NCBI GenBank assembly: GCA_030248295.1
Contig: JASANH010001507.1
Span: forward strand, 186,001-250,000
Length of the DNA: 64,000 bases
From: Mesodorylaimus sp. YZB2_4
Taxonomy: Eukaryota; Nematoda; Enoplea; Dorylaimida; Dorylaimidae
Direction of reading: 5' to 3'
This document shows, piece after piece, positions 1 through 12,024 of the stretch. The first letter of the stretch is position 1. Every line of letters begins with the position of its first letter. Made by a program: the position numbers and the translations under genes. Under the pieces are notes generated by a model. That model was not told where the DNA came from and did not search any database. It saw only the letters and a list, made by a program, of their open reading frames with translations.

Positions 1-500
1 AACCCGTCTTCATTCTCAGAGTCTTGGTTTTTGGCCTTATTCGATAATGATACGTCTGATACATCAGAATCATTGATCGAAACTAAAACAAATTGTATTA
101 GCTATTAAACGGCTTTTAGCCTTTCATCAACAGTGAAGAACGAATATTTACCTAAATCCTCGCCTTCTGATTCCACTGATTTATTTCCCGTACGGCTCTG
201 GGGAGGCTCCAGTTTTCGTTTCGTTGGCAATTTCTTACCGAGCAGTTGCTTCAATAGGTCCTTCTCGTCACGCTTGAGCAAAACGGACTTTTCCAGACCC
301 GGCCAAAGTTTCTTCCGAAATCTTCCAACCATTGATTCGAACGGATGATCGGTAACGCTCTCTTTTTCTGCCAACTTCCATAATTGTTTCCCAAAGGGTT
401 GTTTCGCGATCGGATTACGATCCTTGAGTTGTTGAAGCAAGAATAGATACATTTTACGGTCATCCGATGACGTGAAGTGAGATCTGGGTGCATAATCCAT
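1..500 (-). CDS. RAP1-like Myb-domain protein (partial, runs off left edge)
   Basis: Two exons are visible: complement(152..500) starts at an ATG, and complement(1..82) continues past the window edge. The donor is G|GTAAAT and the acceptor TTTTAG; joining them keeps one frame, whereas reading through the intron reaches a stop at 105. Residues about 5-70 resemble the Myb-like domain of RAP1/TERF2IP, with GKQLWKLAEKESVTDHPFES matching the family's G-LWK-x-EK-x(2)-T-x-H pattern. A basic stretch (KKLPTKRK) follows, then an acidic Ser/Asp-rich segment in exon 2. RAP1 proteins bind shelterin or telomeric chromatin. Animal RAP1 usually has an N-terminal BRCT domain, which is absent before this ATG; only 276 bp separate it from the divergent DHX8 start, so it probably begins with the Myb domain. 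The C-terminal domain is outside the window. The Myb call is fairly sure, the orthology less so. Confidence 0.55.
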
Positions 501-776
501 TTTTTAATAAAATTAAAATACCTAAAATATGCTTTACAAAAAGAAATGCTAATGACTAAAAGACGAAAAAGGAACAATTTGAATTTGAAGCAGTCCCGCT
601 GAGTTGAAATTATGCAGCTTTGTCATAAGCGACGCACACTTTGATCTACGGTACACCTATAAAGAGGTGTGTGCGCAGCGCGATTCCGTGTGGTCGACGA
701 AAAAGAGGAGAAAACAGAAACTCCAGGGAAGAAAGTTTGGTGTCCCGAAAAGTCCGATATATCTACTTCGTCCAAA
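501..776. promoter_or_regulatory. Divergent promoter between RAP1-like gene and DHX8
   Basis: The 276 bp between the two opposed ATG codons must carry the 5' regions of both genes. I see no clear TATA box or repeated motif. This is inferred from gene arrangement only. Confidence 0.4.
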
Positions 777-3700
777 ATGGATGAACTACGGCAACTTGAA
801 CATTTATCACTTGTATCAAAGATATGTACGGAATTAGAAAACCATTTAGGGTTAAACGATAAAGATTTGGCCGAGTTCATTATTGATATGGCTCAAAAGA
901 ATCCGACGTTCGATAAATTCAAGTCGGCTTTGGAAAAAAATGGAGCTGATTTTGATGATTCATTTATTTCTAATTTACTTCGGCTTATTCAGCACATGCA
1001 ACCGAAGAAACGTGAGGCAAATGATGATTCGAAAATTACTTTGGTGTCAGATAAAGAACTTCTCAAGCAGCGTTTACCCGCTTTGGCCATTCCCGATGAT
1101 CCAGGAGTTCGATTGATGGCCGAATTTGCTAATTTAATTCCTCAGTGGAAGAAAGAGGAGAAACCCGGTAAAGAACAAAGAACGGAGAAGACCGAGAAAT
1201 CCCGGCATCGTGACGATGGCGAACGTCGAACGAGACGACGCAGTTCCTCGAGTCGAAGTCGGAGTCGATCACCTGGAAATCGTCGAGGACGTGGACGTCG
1301 TTCTCGTTCACGGTCATATGAATCGCGTCATCGACGTCGGTCTCGTTCAGCGGATCGGCGCCGCCGAAAAAATGGCAGCCGAAGTCGGTCCAGATCAGGC
1401 GATCGACGTGGAAATCGACGCGACAATCGGCGACCACCCATCGACGTATTTGACGAAGAACCAGTGGTTGGAAAGATCTACGAGGGGCGTGTGACCAATA
1501 TACGTGACTTCGGATGCTTCGTTCAGCTGCATGGCATCAAGAAACGTATGGAAGGGCTTGTTCACATCTCTCAGCTCAAGGATCAACGAGTCGGGGCTGT
1601 TGGTGATGTGGTCAGCAGAGGACAAAAAGTAAGCGTCGAGAAACTCTTAGGATCTTATTTTGAATGTCATTCTTCCGGTTTTTTTCAGGTGAAAGTAAAA
1701 GTTCTCAGCTATGCTGGAACTAAGGTCAGCCTATCGATGAAAGAAGTCGATCAAGTGTCTGGGGATGATTTGAATCCCAGAGAACCATCGCCAGAGTTTG
1801 GGCATATGGACAACGATCGAGAAATAGCTCGTAATCCGGATCGTCCGCTTGGCGGTGTGTTTGGTGATCGGAATGATGCTGGAGGCAGTGGTGTTACTTC
1901 GTCGTCGAGTAAACGAGTCGTAAAACGGCTCACATCGCCCGAACGATGGGAAGAAAAGCAAATGATGGCCGCCGGATGCATGTCGACTGTTGAATCGCGA
2001 GATTTCGACGAAGAAACTGGTATCTTACCTGGCGATGATGAAGAGGACGAAGATATCGAAGTAGAACTGGTCGAAGAAGAGGCTCCATTTTTGCGAGGAT
2101 ATGGACGAATGCACCAAGATTTGGAACCAGTCAAAGTGGTCAAGAATCCGGATGGTTCCTTGGCCCAAGCTGCCATGATGCAGGGTGCTTTGGCCAAGGA
2201 GCGGCGCGAAGTTAAAGTGCAGCTTCAGCGTGAAAAAGAAGACTCCACGGCCATGCCGTCCAATGTACGTCGATCAGCTTTCCTCGATCCAATGGCCGAC
2301 AATGTGAATTCGACTAGGCTCGTCTCTCAACCAGGCGGATTGCCAGCCGAGAGGAAGACTGACCTTCCCGAATGGAAAAAGGCAATTACTACAACAAAAA
2401 TGGGCGTGGGGAAGACTCGAACGGCGATGAGTTTGTTGGAGCAACGGCAGTCCTTACCTATTTACAAATTGAAGGACGAATTGGTCAAAGCTGTCAACGA
2501 CAACCAGATTCTGATCGTTATTGGCGAGACCGGAAGTGGAAAGACCACTCAAATCACTCAATATTTGGCCGACGCTGGATACATCGCCAGAGGAAAGATC
2601 GGCTGTACTCAGCCTCGTCGTGTGGCGGCCATGTCCGTTGCGAAAAGGGTGGCTGAAGAGTACGGATGTCGATTGGGTGGCGAAGTTGGTTATACGATCC
2701 GTTTCGAAGATTGCACGTCGACTGATACGGTTATCAAGTACATGACGGATGGTATGATGCTGCGGGAATGCCTGCTCGATCCTGACTTGAATTCGTATTC
2801 GTTAATTATGCTGGACGAGGCCCACGAACGCACGATCCATACGGACGTACTTTTTGGACTGTGCAAACAAGCGGCGCAGAAGCGACCAGAATTGAAATTA
2901 ATCGTTACTTCGGCTACGTTGGACGCCGTCAAATTCTCAGAGTATTTTTGCGGGGCTCCTATTTTCACCATTCCAGGTCGCACTTTCCCAGTGGAGATCC
3001 TGTATACTCGAGAACCAGAAACGGACTACTTGGATGCTTCGCTGATCACCGTCATGCAAATTCATTTGACCGAACCACCAGGCGACATCTTAGTATTTTT
3101 GACTGGTCAGGAAGAGATTGATACGGCGTGCGAAGTCCTCTTTGAGCGAATGAAGTCTTTGGGTCAGGACGTACCAGAATTGATTATTTTACCAGTCTAT
3201 GGTGCATTACCCAGCGAAATGCAAACGAAGATTTTCGATCCAGCTCCGCCGGGTAGTCGAAAAGTCGTGATCGCTACCAATATCGCTGAGACATCGTTGA
3301 CGATCGATGGAATCTATTACGTCGTCGATCCTGGATTTGTGAAACAAAAAGTAAGTTTGGGTTTTTTATGTTTGAATGCCTAAAAAACAGGTTAATTTTT
3401 GCAGATTTACAATCCAAAGACTGGCATGGATTCCTTGGTTGTAACACCAATTTCTCAAGCTCAAGCGAAACAACGCGCTGGCCGCGCCGGCAGGACGGGG
3501 CCTGGAAAATGTTATCGTTTGTATACGGAACGTGCGTATCGAGATGAAATGTTGCCGACGCCAGTTCCTGAAATTCAACGAACTAATTTGGCGTTAACTC
3601 TTCTTCAGTTGAAGGCTATGGGGATCAATAATTTGATCGATTTCGATTTTATGGATCCACCGCCCGTTGAGGCCATGGTGATGGCTTTGGAACAGTTGCA

Positions 3701-5303
3701 CTCGCTAAGTGCATTGGATGATGAGGGGCTTCTGACGAGGCTTGGACGAAGGGTAAGATATGCATATGTTCTTAATTGATGGGTATGTAATGTTTGGACT
3801 TTATTTTAGATGGCCGAATTTCCACTGGAGCCTAACTTGGCAAAACTTCTGATTATGTCGGTTCAATTGGGATGCTCGGAAGAGACGTTGACGATCGTGT
3901 CCATGTTGTCTGTTCAGAATGTATTTTATCGACCGAAGGTAAGTTTATTGGCTGGCGTTCGACTGGAACAGTCTTTTTAGATCGGGCTTGGGTCAGTCCC
4001 GTCGGGGTTGTGTGGTGTAATCCATAGTCAGTCTCTAGTCTTGTTTTAAAGACGTGACGTGATGTGCGCTTTTATGCTTTTGTCTGGTGGCATCCAATGC
4101 ACAGGGCTTTGGTCGAAGCATCTCTGCTGCAGTGCCGTTTGCAGGACTGATGACTCATAGTCAGTCATGTAAAACTGCAGAAGGGAGGGAAAGGGCGTGT
4201 ACAGTGCCACTTTTAAAAAAAAAAATTTGTGGGCCAAAGCCCGTTTTGCCTCTAGCCGGCCAGCAGTCAAACCTTACAAGCAAGGGTGTGCGGGGACCGG
4301 CACACACAGCAGCTTCCCTCTGCGTGTCTCCACTAGGAGCACCTCCACGCCAGGGTGTACAGTGCCACTTGCATTTTGGAGCATACTGACACTTTTTTAA
4401 GGATAAACAAGAATTAGCGGATCAGAAAAAGGCCAAGTTTCATCAACCAGAAGGAGACCATGTAACCTTGCTGGCGGTGTACAATTCTTGGAAGAATCAC
4501 AAGTTCAGTCATCCGTGGTGTTACGAGAATTTTGTACAAATCAGAACCTTGAAACGGGCGCAGGTACGGTATCTTGACTTTTTTAATGCATTGTTGCATA
4601 GTTTAAAATACAATACATTCTAGGACATACGAAAACAACTATTGGGCATCATGGACCGTCACAAGTTGGACATGGTCTCGTGTGGGCGTGACATTCAGAG
4701 AGTTCAAAAGGCGATTTGTTCTGGGTTCTTTCGCAATGCTGCCAAGAAGGACCCGCAAGAAGGGTATCGAACGCTGGTGGACAGTCAGACCGTCTATATT
4801 CACCCATCGAGTGCTCTTTTCCAACATCAGCCCGAATGGGTCGTCTATCATGAATTGGTGATGACTACGAAGGAGTACATGAGAGAGGTAAATAGGTTTT
4901 TAACCTGCCTTTCAAAAAACTCGTTCACCTTGCCTCAAGAAGATTGCAGAAACTAGTTTTCTCTACCGGGAATCCCTGATGAAGGACGCGTGACTCCTGC
5001 TTTGAGTCTCATGACGAGTAACGTTAGTGCGTGAATGCGGGCTCGACTTTGTCAGTTGGCCTTGGCTGTGAGACGTGGGCGAGCTTGGCATTATTTGTAA
5101 CATGCTGCCTTTTTTAGGTTTGCGCAGTGGATCCGAAATGGTTCGTTGAATTTGCACCAGCATTCTTTCGCTTCGCTGATCCGACGAAGCTCAGTCGGTT
5201 CAAGAAAGGGCAGAAAATCGAACCGTTGCATAACAAATATGAAGATTCGAATGCGTGGCGTATTTCTCGTGTCAAGAAGAAGATTTACAATCCTAATCGA
5301 TAA
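777..5303 (+). CDS. DHX8: Pre-mRNA splicing DEAH-box helicase DHX8/PRP22 (MOG-5 type)
   Basis: Exons: 777..1628, 1689..3350, 3405..3752, 3810..3938, 4402..4563, 4624..4887, 5118..5303; they join to 1200 aa, close to the human length of about 1220. The start at [10 protein letters not shown] matches the family N-terminus. Domains: conserved N-terminal helical region (1-90), RS/RD-rich tract (about 130-215), S1 RNA-binding domain (about 225-300), then the helicase core with motif [11 protein letters not shown], Ia TQPRR, II DEAH, III SAT and [12 protein letters not shown], and the winged-helix/OB C-terminus ending NAWRISR. The protein releases spliced mRNA from the spliceosome using ATP. Intron 1 is 60 bp without a stop, so retention would add 20 aa in the S1 domain. 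Intron 4 (3939..4401) is enlarged by a SINE insertion. The gene converges on the golgin gene. Confidence 0.95.
4199..4370 (-). mobile_element. 5'-truncated SINE in DHX8 intron 4 with 14-bp target duplication
   Basis: The direct repeat GTACAGTGCCACTT occurs at 4199..4212 and 4357..4370. Between them lies DNA matching the copies near 13.6, 39.7 and 41.2 kb; the shared marks are a cacacacagcag core, a ccactaggagcacctccacg block and a ctatagccgg-like block, here reading ctctagccgg. Only the 3' part is present, with an A/T-rich tail near 4213. Flanking duplications and 5' truncation are typical of LINE-driven retroposition. Confidence 0.75.
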
Positions 5304-5352
5304 AAGGTTTGAAATTTTTTGTCGAGAGTGCGTTTTGTAATTACAATATTCA

Positions 5353-5358
5353 AATAAA
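5353..5358 (+). terminator. Poly(A) signal of DHX8
   Basis: AATAAA lies 50 bp after the DHX8 stop codon and before the convergent golgin gene. Confidence 0.6.
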
Positions 5359-5485
5359 CATCGACTGGCTCACATAACAGCACGTGCAATCACAGCGGAT
5401 GGTCGTCAAAAGGAATGAGAAACCGATAAAAGCAAAGTAACAGCGGGAAAATGGGTGCCATGGCAGGTCCTATAACTGGAATGGG

Positions 5486-7564
5486 CTATTGTGTCTGAGG
5501 TAATTTTGGCTTCGTGGTCGGGACCCAACTCATTTTCCATTTTAGGGTGTCCCAAACCAGTTGTTCTTCCTCGGGTGTCAGGCAGAGCAAGGAGGCCACA
5601 GCCCTGACCAACTGAGTGGCCTCGTAGTCGGTGCTGGTGACGAAACGAAGCATGACATTCTTCAAATACTGAAAATGTAAGAGGAGACGTTCCTCGGGCG
5701 ATCCGGGATAAGGATTAGATAAACCGAAGGCAGCGTTGTTCGAATCGAAATCTAATCCATAAGACATAGAACCAGTGATTGTTGGAGGGGAATTTTCCAG
5801 GGCTAATTTCCATTCTTTTTGTAACGCTTTTTTCATATCGGTCAATTTTTGTTGTTGAATTCGAATAGTAGCCTCGCGATCACGTAATGCTTCTTCTAAG
5901 TCTTTGATTTTTCGATTTAAATTTGATAATTTTGAACTAGTTACATTATCGTAGGCATTGACGGTTTCCTGTTCGTGTAATTTGGTCTTGCATTGTTCCA
6001 ATTCTCGGCTCACATCGGCCAAATGGACGTGAATCTCGTCGCGTTGTTTTTGAGCTTCTCGTTTAATAATATCGACTTCGTGAGATAAACTGGCATTTCG
6101 TAATAAAAGATCATCTCGATCTTTGATCATTTCTCGATTCTTATCTCGAAGACGATCTAATTCATCGCGCAAACCTTCGATGACGTCTTGTTGACGAGAA
6201 AAATTATTCTCGGACGTTTTAATTTTAGTTTGCGCTGTATCGCGTTCGTGTTCGAGTTCTTTAAGTTGATTGTGTAAAAGAGTAATATCGCGTTGTTTTT
6301 GTTCTAATGTCGAATGTAAATCTTCTAATTGATTAGTTAAGCTCGTAATTTGTTGCTCAGATTCGATATCCATAGCTTCGAAATAATCTTGAGCTTCATT
6401 GAGACGTTTTCGAAGTAATAAATTTTCATCGACTACAATGGCTGGATCGAGACGTTTCTCACCGTTTGCGTGCCGTCGAATATGTTCTTCTTCGAATTGA
6501 CGAATTCTTCTTTTCAAATTTGTACGTTCTTCATTGAATGCATTTAATTGAACTCGCAATTCGGTGGCCTCGGCGCTCAGTTCGGACAAAACGGCTTCTT
6601 TACGTTGATTCTCCTGTTGTAATTGCTCGTTATCCCGTGCCAAATCGGACATACTTTTTTCGACACGCTCCAATTCGTGACGGAAATATGAACAATTTGT
6701 GCACGTAGTCGATGAGCCTTGTTGCGCTTGGTCAATTGGCGCGCAAGAATTGGGTAATTCTAAATTTTTACGACTTACCAATTCTTTTTCTCGGAATTCT
6801 CGTTCCGTATTTGATAATCGTTTTTGATAATCGGCCAATGACGCTTCCCACGATAATTTTTCTGCAGCAAAAGCTGTTTCAAGACGCTGTACCTTGTCCA
6901 AAAGTGCATCTCGTTCAGCGATCAAACCGTGATTATTGCTTTCCGTATTTCTTTGCATTGCAGTTTCTAAACGATGTTCCAACGATGTAACACGTTCTTG
7001 AAGACGAGAAATATGCGAATCTTTCTTCGATAATAGAACACTCGTTTTTTGACGATCAGCTTCATAAGCGCTTTCCATGGATGCGTATCGAACTTTCAGA
7101 TCGTTATAATCGTTTATATTAAATCCTTTCGAATCGTGGCCATTGGAATGATCGGGGGTGAACGTGGCTTGCTTATAGTTCTTACAAGACGGAGCGGCAC
7201 TCGTGTCGTAACTCACTGATTTCGTTTCTCCATTTCCTTGTTCCTCGACGAATGGCGAATGAGGATGGCACTTTGTGAATTGTTGCACAGGTATTTCGAC
7301 CAATCTTAATCTTTCCATGGCATCGATAGCAGCTAAATTAGCTTCGGATAAAGATGTTGGTGGTTGGATAAGAGGATTGATTGCTGCAATCGGGGGTGTG
7401 GTTTGTTGTCTCACCAAAGCACCAGCACTGCTGACACGTTTTGAAATTAATGATAGGCTGGAACCGTTTGCGTTTGTACAATTTCCACTTGTCGTACTTT
7501 TTGCGCCGCCATTGGAAGAAAGAGACGAAGACGAATTATCACGGCTTTCCGGTTGATGATCCAT
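5486..7564 (-). CDS. GRIP-domain golgin (GCC1/GCC88-like coiled-coil protein)
   Basis: A single open exon of 692 aa from the ATG at 7564 (MDHQPESRD); an in-frame ATG at 7615 would add 17 aa, but a TTTCAG acceptor-like site lies between them. The first 170 residues are Ser/Asn-rich and probably disordered. Residues about 170-590 are heptad-rich coiled coil dominated by E, K, Q, R and L. The C-terminus (about 625-690) is a GRIP domain with the key FQYLKNVMLRF motif, whose Tyr contacts Arl1 in known golgins, and a terminal TLKWKMSW segment. Such proteins tether vesicles at the trans-Golgi. Which golgin subfamily is unclear; GCC1 is my best guess from size. A copy of the 3' end lies at 13351..13589. 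The lack of introns over 2 kb is unusual beside its neighbours. Confidence 0.8.
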   Translation of the reverse strand: MDHQPESRDNSSSSLSSNGGAKSTTSGNCTNANGSSLSLISKRVSSAGALVRQQTTPPIAAINPLIQPPTSLSEANLAAIDAMERLRLVEIPVQQFTKCHPHSPFVEEQGNGETKSVSYDTSAAPSCKNYKQATFTPDHSNGHDSKGFNINDYNDLKVRYASMESAYEADRQKTSVLLSKKDSHISRLQERVTSLEHRLETAMQRNTESNNHGLIAERDALLDKVQRLETAFAAEKLSWEASLADYQKRLSNTEREFREKELVSRKNLELPNSCAPIDQAQQGSSTTCTNCSYFRHELERVEKSMSDLARDNEQLQQENQRKEAVLSELSAEATELRVQLNAFNEERTNLKRRIRQFEEEHIRRHANGEKRLDPAIVVDENLLLRKRLNEAQDYFEAMDIESEQQITSLTNQLEDLHSTLEQKQRDITLLHNQLKELEHERDTAQTKIKTSENNFSRQQDVIEGLRDELDRLRDKNREMIKDRDDLLLRNASLSHEVDIIKREAQKQRDEIHVHLADVSRELEQCKTKLHEQETVNAYDNVTSSKLSNLNRKIKDLEEALRDREATIRIQQQKLTDMKKALQKEWKLALENSPPTITGSMSYGLDFDSNNAAFGLSNPYPGSPEERLLLHFQYLKNVMLRFVTSTDYEATQLVRAVASLLCLTPEEEQLVWDTLKWKMSWVPTTKPKLPQTQ

Positions 7565-8458
7565 TTTTATTTTTCTCCTTTTCGGCAGTCTATAAACGTC
7601 TGAAACAATATACACTGTGTACTATGATCGTAAGTGCGAAGATTCTTTGGGGGCTAGGATAGTTGCGTCCGGGCGCTCTCCCGAAACATATCTTGCTGTG
7701 ACGGAGAGGCAGGAGCCCGAAAACGTGTCACCGACCGCCTCTCTCAAGTTCGTTGTATTCGGACAAGACCGGTTGACTTTGTCCAAGGGGACTGTACGAG
7801 AGTACACACTACCTCCTTGGTCAGGCCAGTCTCAAAAACGGATACTTACATTACATTCAGGGCCGCTAGTTCTATTTTGACAGCCGGCTCTGCCAAATCG
7901 CAAGTAAATTTAGGCCACGTCGACACGAATACGCCAAACACGCATTTCGTCTCGCCTCTACCAACACCCCCTGTCCACCCTCGTCTAGCGACTCGAAAGA
8001 ACCAATGTACACAACGATAAAGAACGATTCTACATACAAGTTTTTCTTTTACATCTCTCCATTCCTCCAGCCAACACTTCCGGCCACCGAAAAATGCACA
8101 ATGTCGATGAATCTCTAGGGCGCTATAGAAATTGGGAGAAGACGAGTAAAAAGCACCAGCAGTTTGTGCGCGGGAAAGGTCAGTTGTATTCACAGATTCG
8201 TTTCGAGCAGAAGAAACATCGATTGCTAAAACTTTTTAAAATCATGGTTTTTTTCATCTACTTTATTCATAAATCATCATATTTTTTCTTAAAACCTTAC
8301 AAATCCTTAACGCACACAAATTTGAAAGGTGGCACGGCTAACAGGAATACGGATGTGAGTGTTTCTTTGGTTAGCCGTGCATTTCCCGTTGGTCTGCGGT
8401 TTTCCATTGGTTTTCTATCCCCGCTGGCTCATCGGTAATCGATCAAAGACTTTGAAGA
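7565..8458. promoter_or_regulatory. Divergent intergenic region between golgin and FRA10AC1
   Basis: Nearly 900 bp between opposed start codons. Short ORFs here resemble no protein I know. The FRA10AC1-proximal end carries an inverted pair of GTTAGCCGTG motifs (listed separately). Confidence 0.5.
8333..8379. promoter_or_regulatory. Inverted pair of decamer GTTAGCCGTG upstream of FRA10AC1
   Basis: CACGGCTAAC at 8333..8342 and GTTAGCCGTG at 8370..8379 form an inverted repeat with a 27 bp spacer, 80-126 bp before the FRA10AC1 ATG. The same decamer occurs twice as a direct repeat before ERI-1 (45884, 45911) and I found it nowhere else. It may be a transcription factor site; function is inferred. 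Confidence 0.45.
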
Positions 8459-10235
8459 ATGGCTCAATCGTCTTCTTACGTTAATGATGACTTGGCATCG
8501 GAATTCGATACGGATAGTGAATACGAAAAAGCAAAGTAGGTTGAAGGAGTAAAATAAATTTTTGTGATCACATTTGTTTTTTTAGGCGAAAAAGATTAGA
8601 TCTAGCAGTGAAGACCCGCGAACCTCCCAAGCGGAAAGCTGATAAAGACTTTTTCGCTCAGGAATGGAACAAAGAAGATCGAAAACAACGATTTTTGGCG
8701 ATGGATGCAGTAAGTAGCCGACATTTTTTACTTTTGGCAATCGAAGTTGCTAAATTAAGAAACTGTCTTCGCTAAGCTCAAACTCTACTTCTATGCCTTG
8801 TATCTTTGCTTCAAAGTAACAACTCAACTATAACTAAAAAAGGATTTTTGAAGATGACAAAAGCAAAAGATTTCATTCGCCTTGTAGTACACTCGCCACA
8901 AAATGCTCGTCAACGAATACATGTTATATTATCCTGGAGCATCAGCAAAAGTCCTCAAACGTGATACGTAAGCTGTTTTCCGTCTTTTTTCTAGTCCTCC
9001 TCTTATTTTAATTGTTTTTATGCGCGTTTCAGTCGCCGGGACAAAACCGATTTGGACGTGATCAAGGAACATTCGAAATTCCTGTGGGATGAATCACGGG
9101 AACCAGTTACATGGTAGGTACATATCTTGTTCATGGATACACCACGCGGGAAGATGACTTTCCTGATCGTGAGTAGTGTATCAATGATCTTGCTGGTAGA
9201 GTTTGTGACATATTTTGTTATGTTTTATATCATAGGGGACAGAAATTGGCTAAGAGATATTACGACAAGTTATTCAAAGAGTACTGCATAGCTGATTTGT
9301 CTCGGTATAAAGAAAATAAGGTGAGTTGGTTTTAGAGCATTTCCAACTATTTCAGTTGAGATTTGTAAATAAGAGGCGTACCTGAGCGGTGGGATATATG
9401 AGAAAAGGAAGTCTCTGAAACTGTGAGTCGAACTTCTATGAGAATTTCAAACTAGTTCTGATGAGCGGGCCTGACGCCTCTGCTTGGAGAGACTTCCGAT
9501 CTCCCGACCGTCTGCGAATTCCAGTCACACAAGTTCTAGGTCTGATCTGGGTGACGACTTTTTTTGGTGTTTTGCTTTCAGATAGCAATGCGATGGCGAG
9601 TGGAAAAGGAAGTTATGGACGGAAAAGGTACAGTAAGTCGTGATGGCTGCCAAATGCTTCATCTCTTGTTAACCCTATCAGCTGTTTTTCAGGTCAGTTT
9701 ATCTGCGGAGAGAAACGTTGCTCTGAAGCGCAAGACCTGACGAGTTGGGAAGTCAATTTCGGATATATGGAAGATGGGGAAAAGAAAAATGCTTTAGTCA
9801 AACTTAGTAAGACTTTGCCATTCTTCAGCAGTGCTGTTCAGTTAATTTTATTTGCTTTAGGATTATGTCCCGACTGCTCCAACAAATTAAATTATCATCA
9901 CAAGTATGTAGTTAGGCCCTTGTTCTTCAACGAATTATGCTCTTTATGCTCTTATTATTGCTGGCTCTTCCCATTTCAGACGTCGGCAATTGAGCAAGCC
10001 GAAGAAAAGTGACAAAAACCGCTTACAGGAATCTGTCCAGCATGATGAGGAAGAAGCACCTGAATCTTCTGCAAGCACATCTACTACGACAGCGGCAAAA
10101 GCTGAAGAGCAGGCCAGATTATTGGAAGAGCAGAAACTGGTGGAGAAAGAACTTTGGAGTAAGCCGGTGGAAGTTGAGGAAGAAAAGACGCGAGAAGATG
10201 AATTTACTGAGTTTCTTGAGGATTTATTCGTGTAG
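8459..10235 (+). CDS. FRA10AC1: FRA10AC1 homolog (folate-sensitive fragile site protein)
   Basis: Nine exons: 8459..8535, 8586..8709, 8888..8967, 9033..9113, 9236..9320, 9582..9627, 9693..9806, 9861..9903, 9980..10235. All junctions are GT-AG and phases agree, giving about 300 aa. The core matches the FRA10AC1 family closely: MDAYTRHKMLVNEYMLYY, DKTDLDVIKEHSKFLW, KLAKRYYDKLFKEYCIADLS, RWRVEKEV, and GQFICGEKRC with TSWEVNFGYMEDGEKKNALV. Two CxxC-like pairs (CGEKRC and CPDC) could bind zinc. The C-terminus is acidic and ends EFTEFLEDLFV, a conserved family ending. FRA10AC1 is a nuclear protein linked to the spliceosome. Its partner gene across the promoter is the golgin. Confidence 0.93.
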
Positions 10236-10372
10236 ACGAAAAGGTGGCTGATAAGATCGTAGATCCTCTGTATTTTCTGGCTGCTTATGTATCGTATACC
10301 TATGTTCAGCTCACTGCGTATGCAAGGTGGCGCAGCGGTGTAGTGACTTGGCATTTGTCTAGGCGTACAGTA

Positions 10373-12024
10373 GTGGACAAAAGTAAGGCACGTTCCTGAC
10401 TTCTTCACTTATGGCAGCAGCTTCTCACCAGAGGACAATATTGTGGCGTTTCCCGCGTCTTATATGGATAGAGCACAAAAAATTAAGTAGATAACACAAC
10501 TAAATTGTTGACCAGACAGCTCAAATCAGTGGTAGGTGGCAAAACTTTAAAGAATTGCGAAATATTGCTGGGACAAAAGTAAGGCACGTTTTTTTGGCAG
10601 GAGAAAACTCTCGAAATACGCGAGCTACAAAGTGGCGGGAAATGGTCAGGTGGCTCGTCTGTGTCATCTAAAAACATAAAATTCAAGTTTTTGTCATCGT
10701 TTTACCAAACATGTCCACTGGTCATAATTTTTCAAAGGATGCTAAGGCTGCAATGGTTAAAATGAGGGTCGAGGGGAAAAAATCATTTTCGGAGATTGCA
10801 AAGACGTTTGAAACGTGTGGTCGAGTCATTTCAAAGATTGCGAAACGCTGTTTGGCCTGTGGGACAACAAGTCCGTTAAAAAAGCCTGGAAGACCAAGGA
10901 AAACCACGACCTGTGAGGATCATCTGATTAAAAGAATGTCGTTTTCGAACCCCCGACTGACCTCTGGTCAATTGAAGTTGGCCACTGGCTTAACAACGGT
11001 CAGCAGCAAGACTATTAGTCGTCGTCTGAGGTAGGATGGCTTGCCAGCTCGACGTCCATGCAAGAAACCATTGATCTCATTGAAGAATCTGAGGGCGCGA
11101 ATCCAATCCGCCAAGATGCACCTGAACTGGACCAACCAGCAAGGGCAAGAAGTTCTTTAGAGCGATGAATCAAAGTTTGATTTGTTCAACAGCGATGGAA
11201 TCAAGTATGTGAGACGCCCACTGGCAAATTGTTCGATGCTAGATACACTATTTCAACGATTAAGCATGGTGGAGGGTCTGTAATAGTTTGGGGCTGTTTC
11301 TCCGGACGAAAGATGGGCCCTATTCATGAGATAAATGGCATCATGGACAAACACGTGTACACGGACATCATGGAGAATGTCATGTTTCTCACGCTCGTCG
11401 TTTCATGTCCAAAGGCTGGATCTTTCAGCAGGACAACGATCCGGAGCACTCCTCGGCTCATGCAAAGCAATGGTTCCAGCGCAAGAAGGTCAATCTAATG
11501 CAATGGCTAGCTCAATCCCAGATCTAAATCCGATTGAAAACTTGTGGGATGTGGTCGAAAGGCGTATTCGAGTGACCACATACCAGAATTGCAACCAGCT
11601 GTTCAATACTATTCAAAAAGCGTGGGCCGAAATTCCTCAGTTAGTCATTGATGAACTGATCGCCTCCATGAGGAGCAGATACGAGCAGGTGAAAAAAAAT
11701 CTCGGGTATGCTACCAAATACTGAAGGTTGAGAGTCTCGATGTCGTGTCATGAGCTTTGGAGCGTGTGTCGAAGTGGAAAATAGGACTATTCAGTCATTC
11801 AAAACAAACGTGCCTTACTTTTGTCCAAGCAATTTTTCTGAATTTTTTGAAACATTTTGTCGTGCTTGACTACTTCTGCTGTCAGATAAGCTATTGATGA
11901 AGAAATATACTCAGTTTTTTGCGCTCTACCCACATATGGTGTGAAAAACGCCATAAGGCTGTCCCCTTGTGAGTAGCTTCTGCCATAAGTGAAAAAATCA
12001 GAAACGTGCCTTACTTTTGTCCAC
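10373..12024 (+). mobile_element. Tc1 element with IR/DR (Sleeping Beauty-like) ends, inactive
   Basis: The outer inverted repeats start GTGGACAAAAGTAAGG and match for about 75 bp at both ends. The 20-bp core ggacaaaagtaaggcacgtt also recurs inside each end: 10375..10394 and 10571..10590 on the left, and inverted at 11807..11826 and 12003..12022 on the right. Both pairs are offset by exactly 196 bp. Two direct repeats inside each roughly 220 bp terminal repeat is the IR/DR layout of one Tc1 subfamily. TA lies beside the left end. Total length 1652 bp is normal for Tc1. Confidence 0.85.
10711..11724 (+). pseudogene. Degenerate Tc1 DD34E transposase
   Basis: The frame from 10711 encodes helix-turn-helix DNA-binding domains with a GRPRKTT hook (about residues 5-107), stops at TAG 11032, resumes in frame to a second TAG at 11158 where Tc1 proteins have VLWSDES, then shifts frame near 11220 and twice more near 11400-11510. 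The catalytic pieces remain readable in different frames: SDESKF (first Asp), QQDNDPEH (second Asp) and PDLNPIENLW (Glu). The spacing of the last two fits DD34E. It cannot make a functional protein. Confidence 0.85.

Noticed and set aside
1751..2197. 148-aa minus-strand ORF within DHX8
   Set aside because: Overlaps strongly conserved helicase-gene coding sequence on the other strand.
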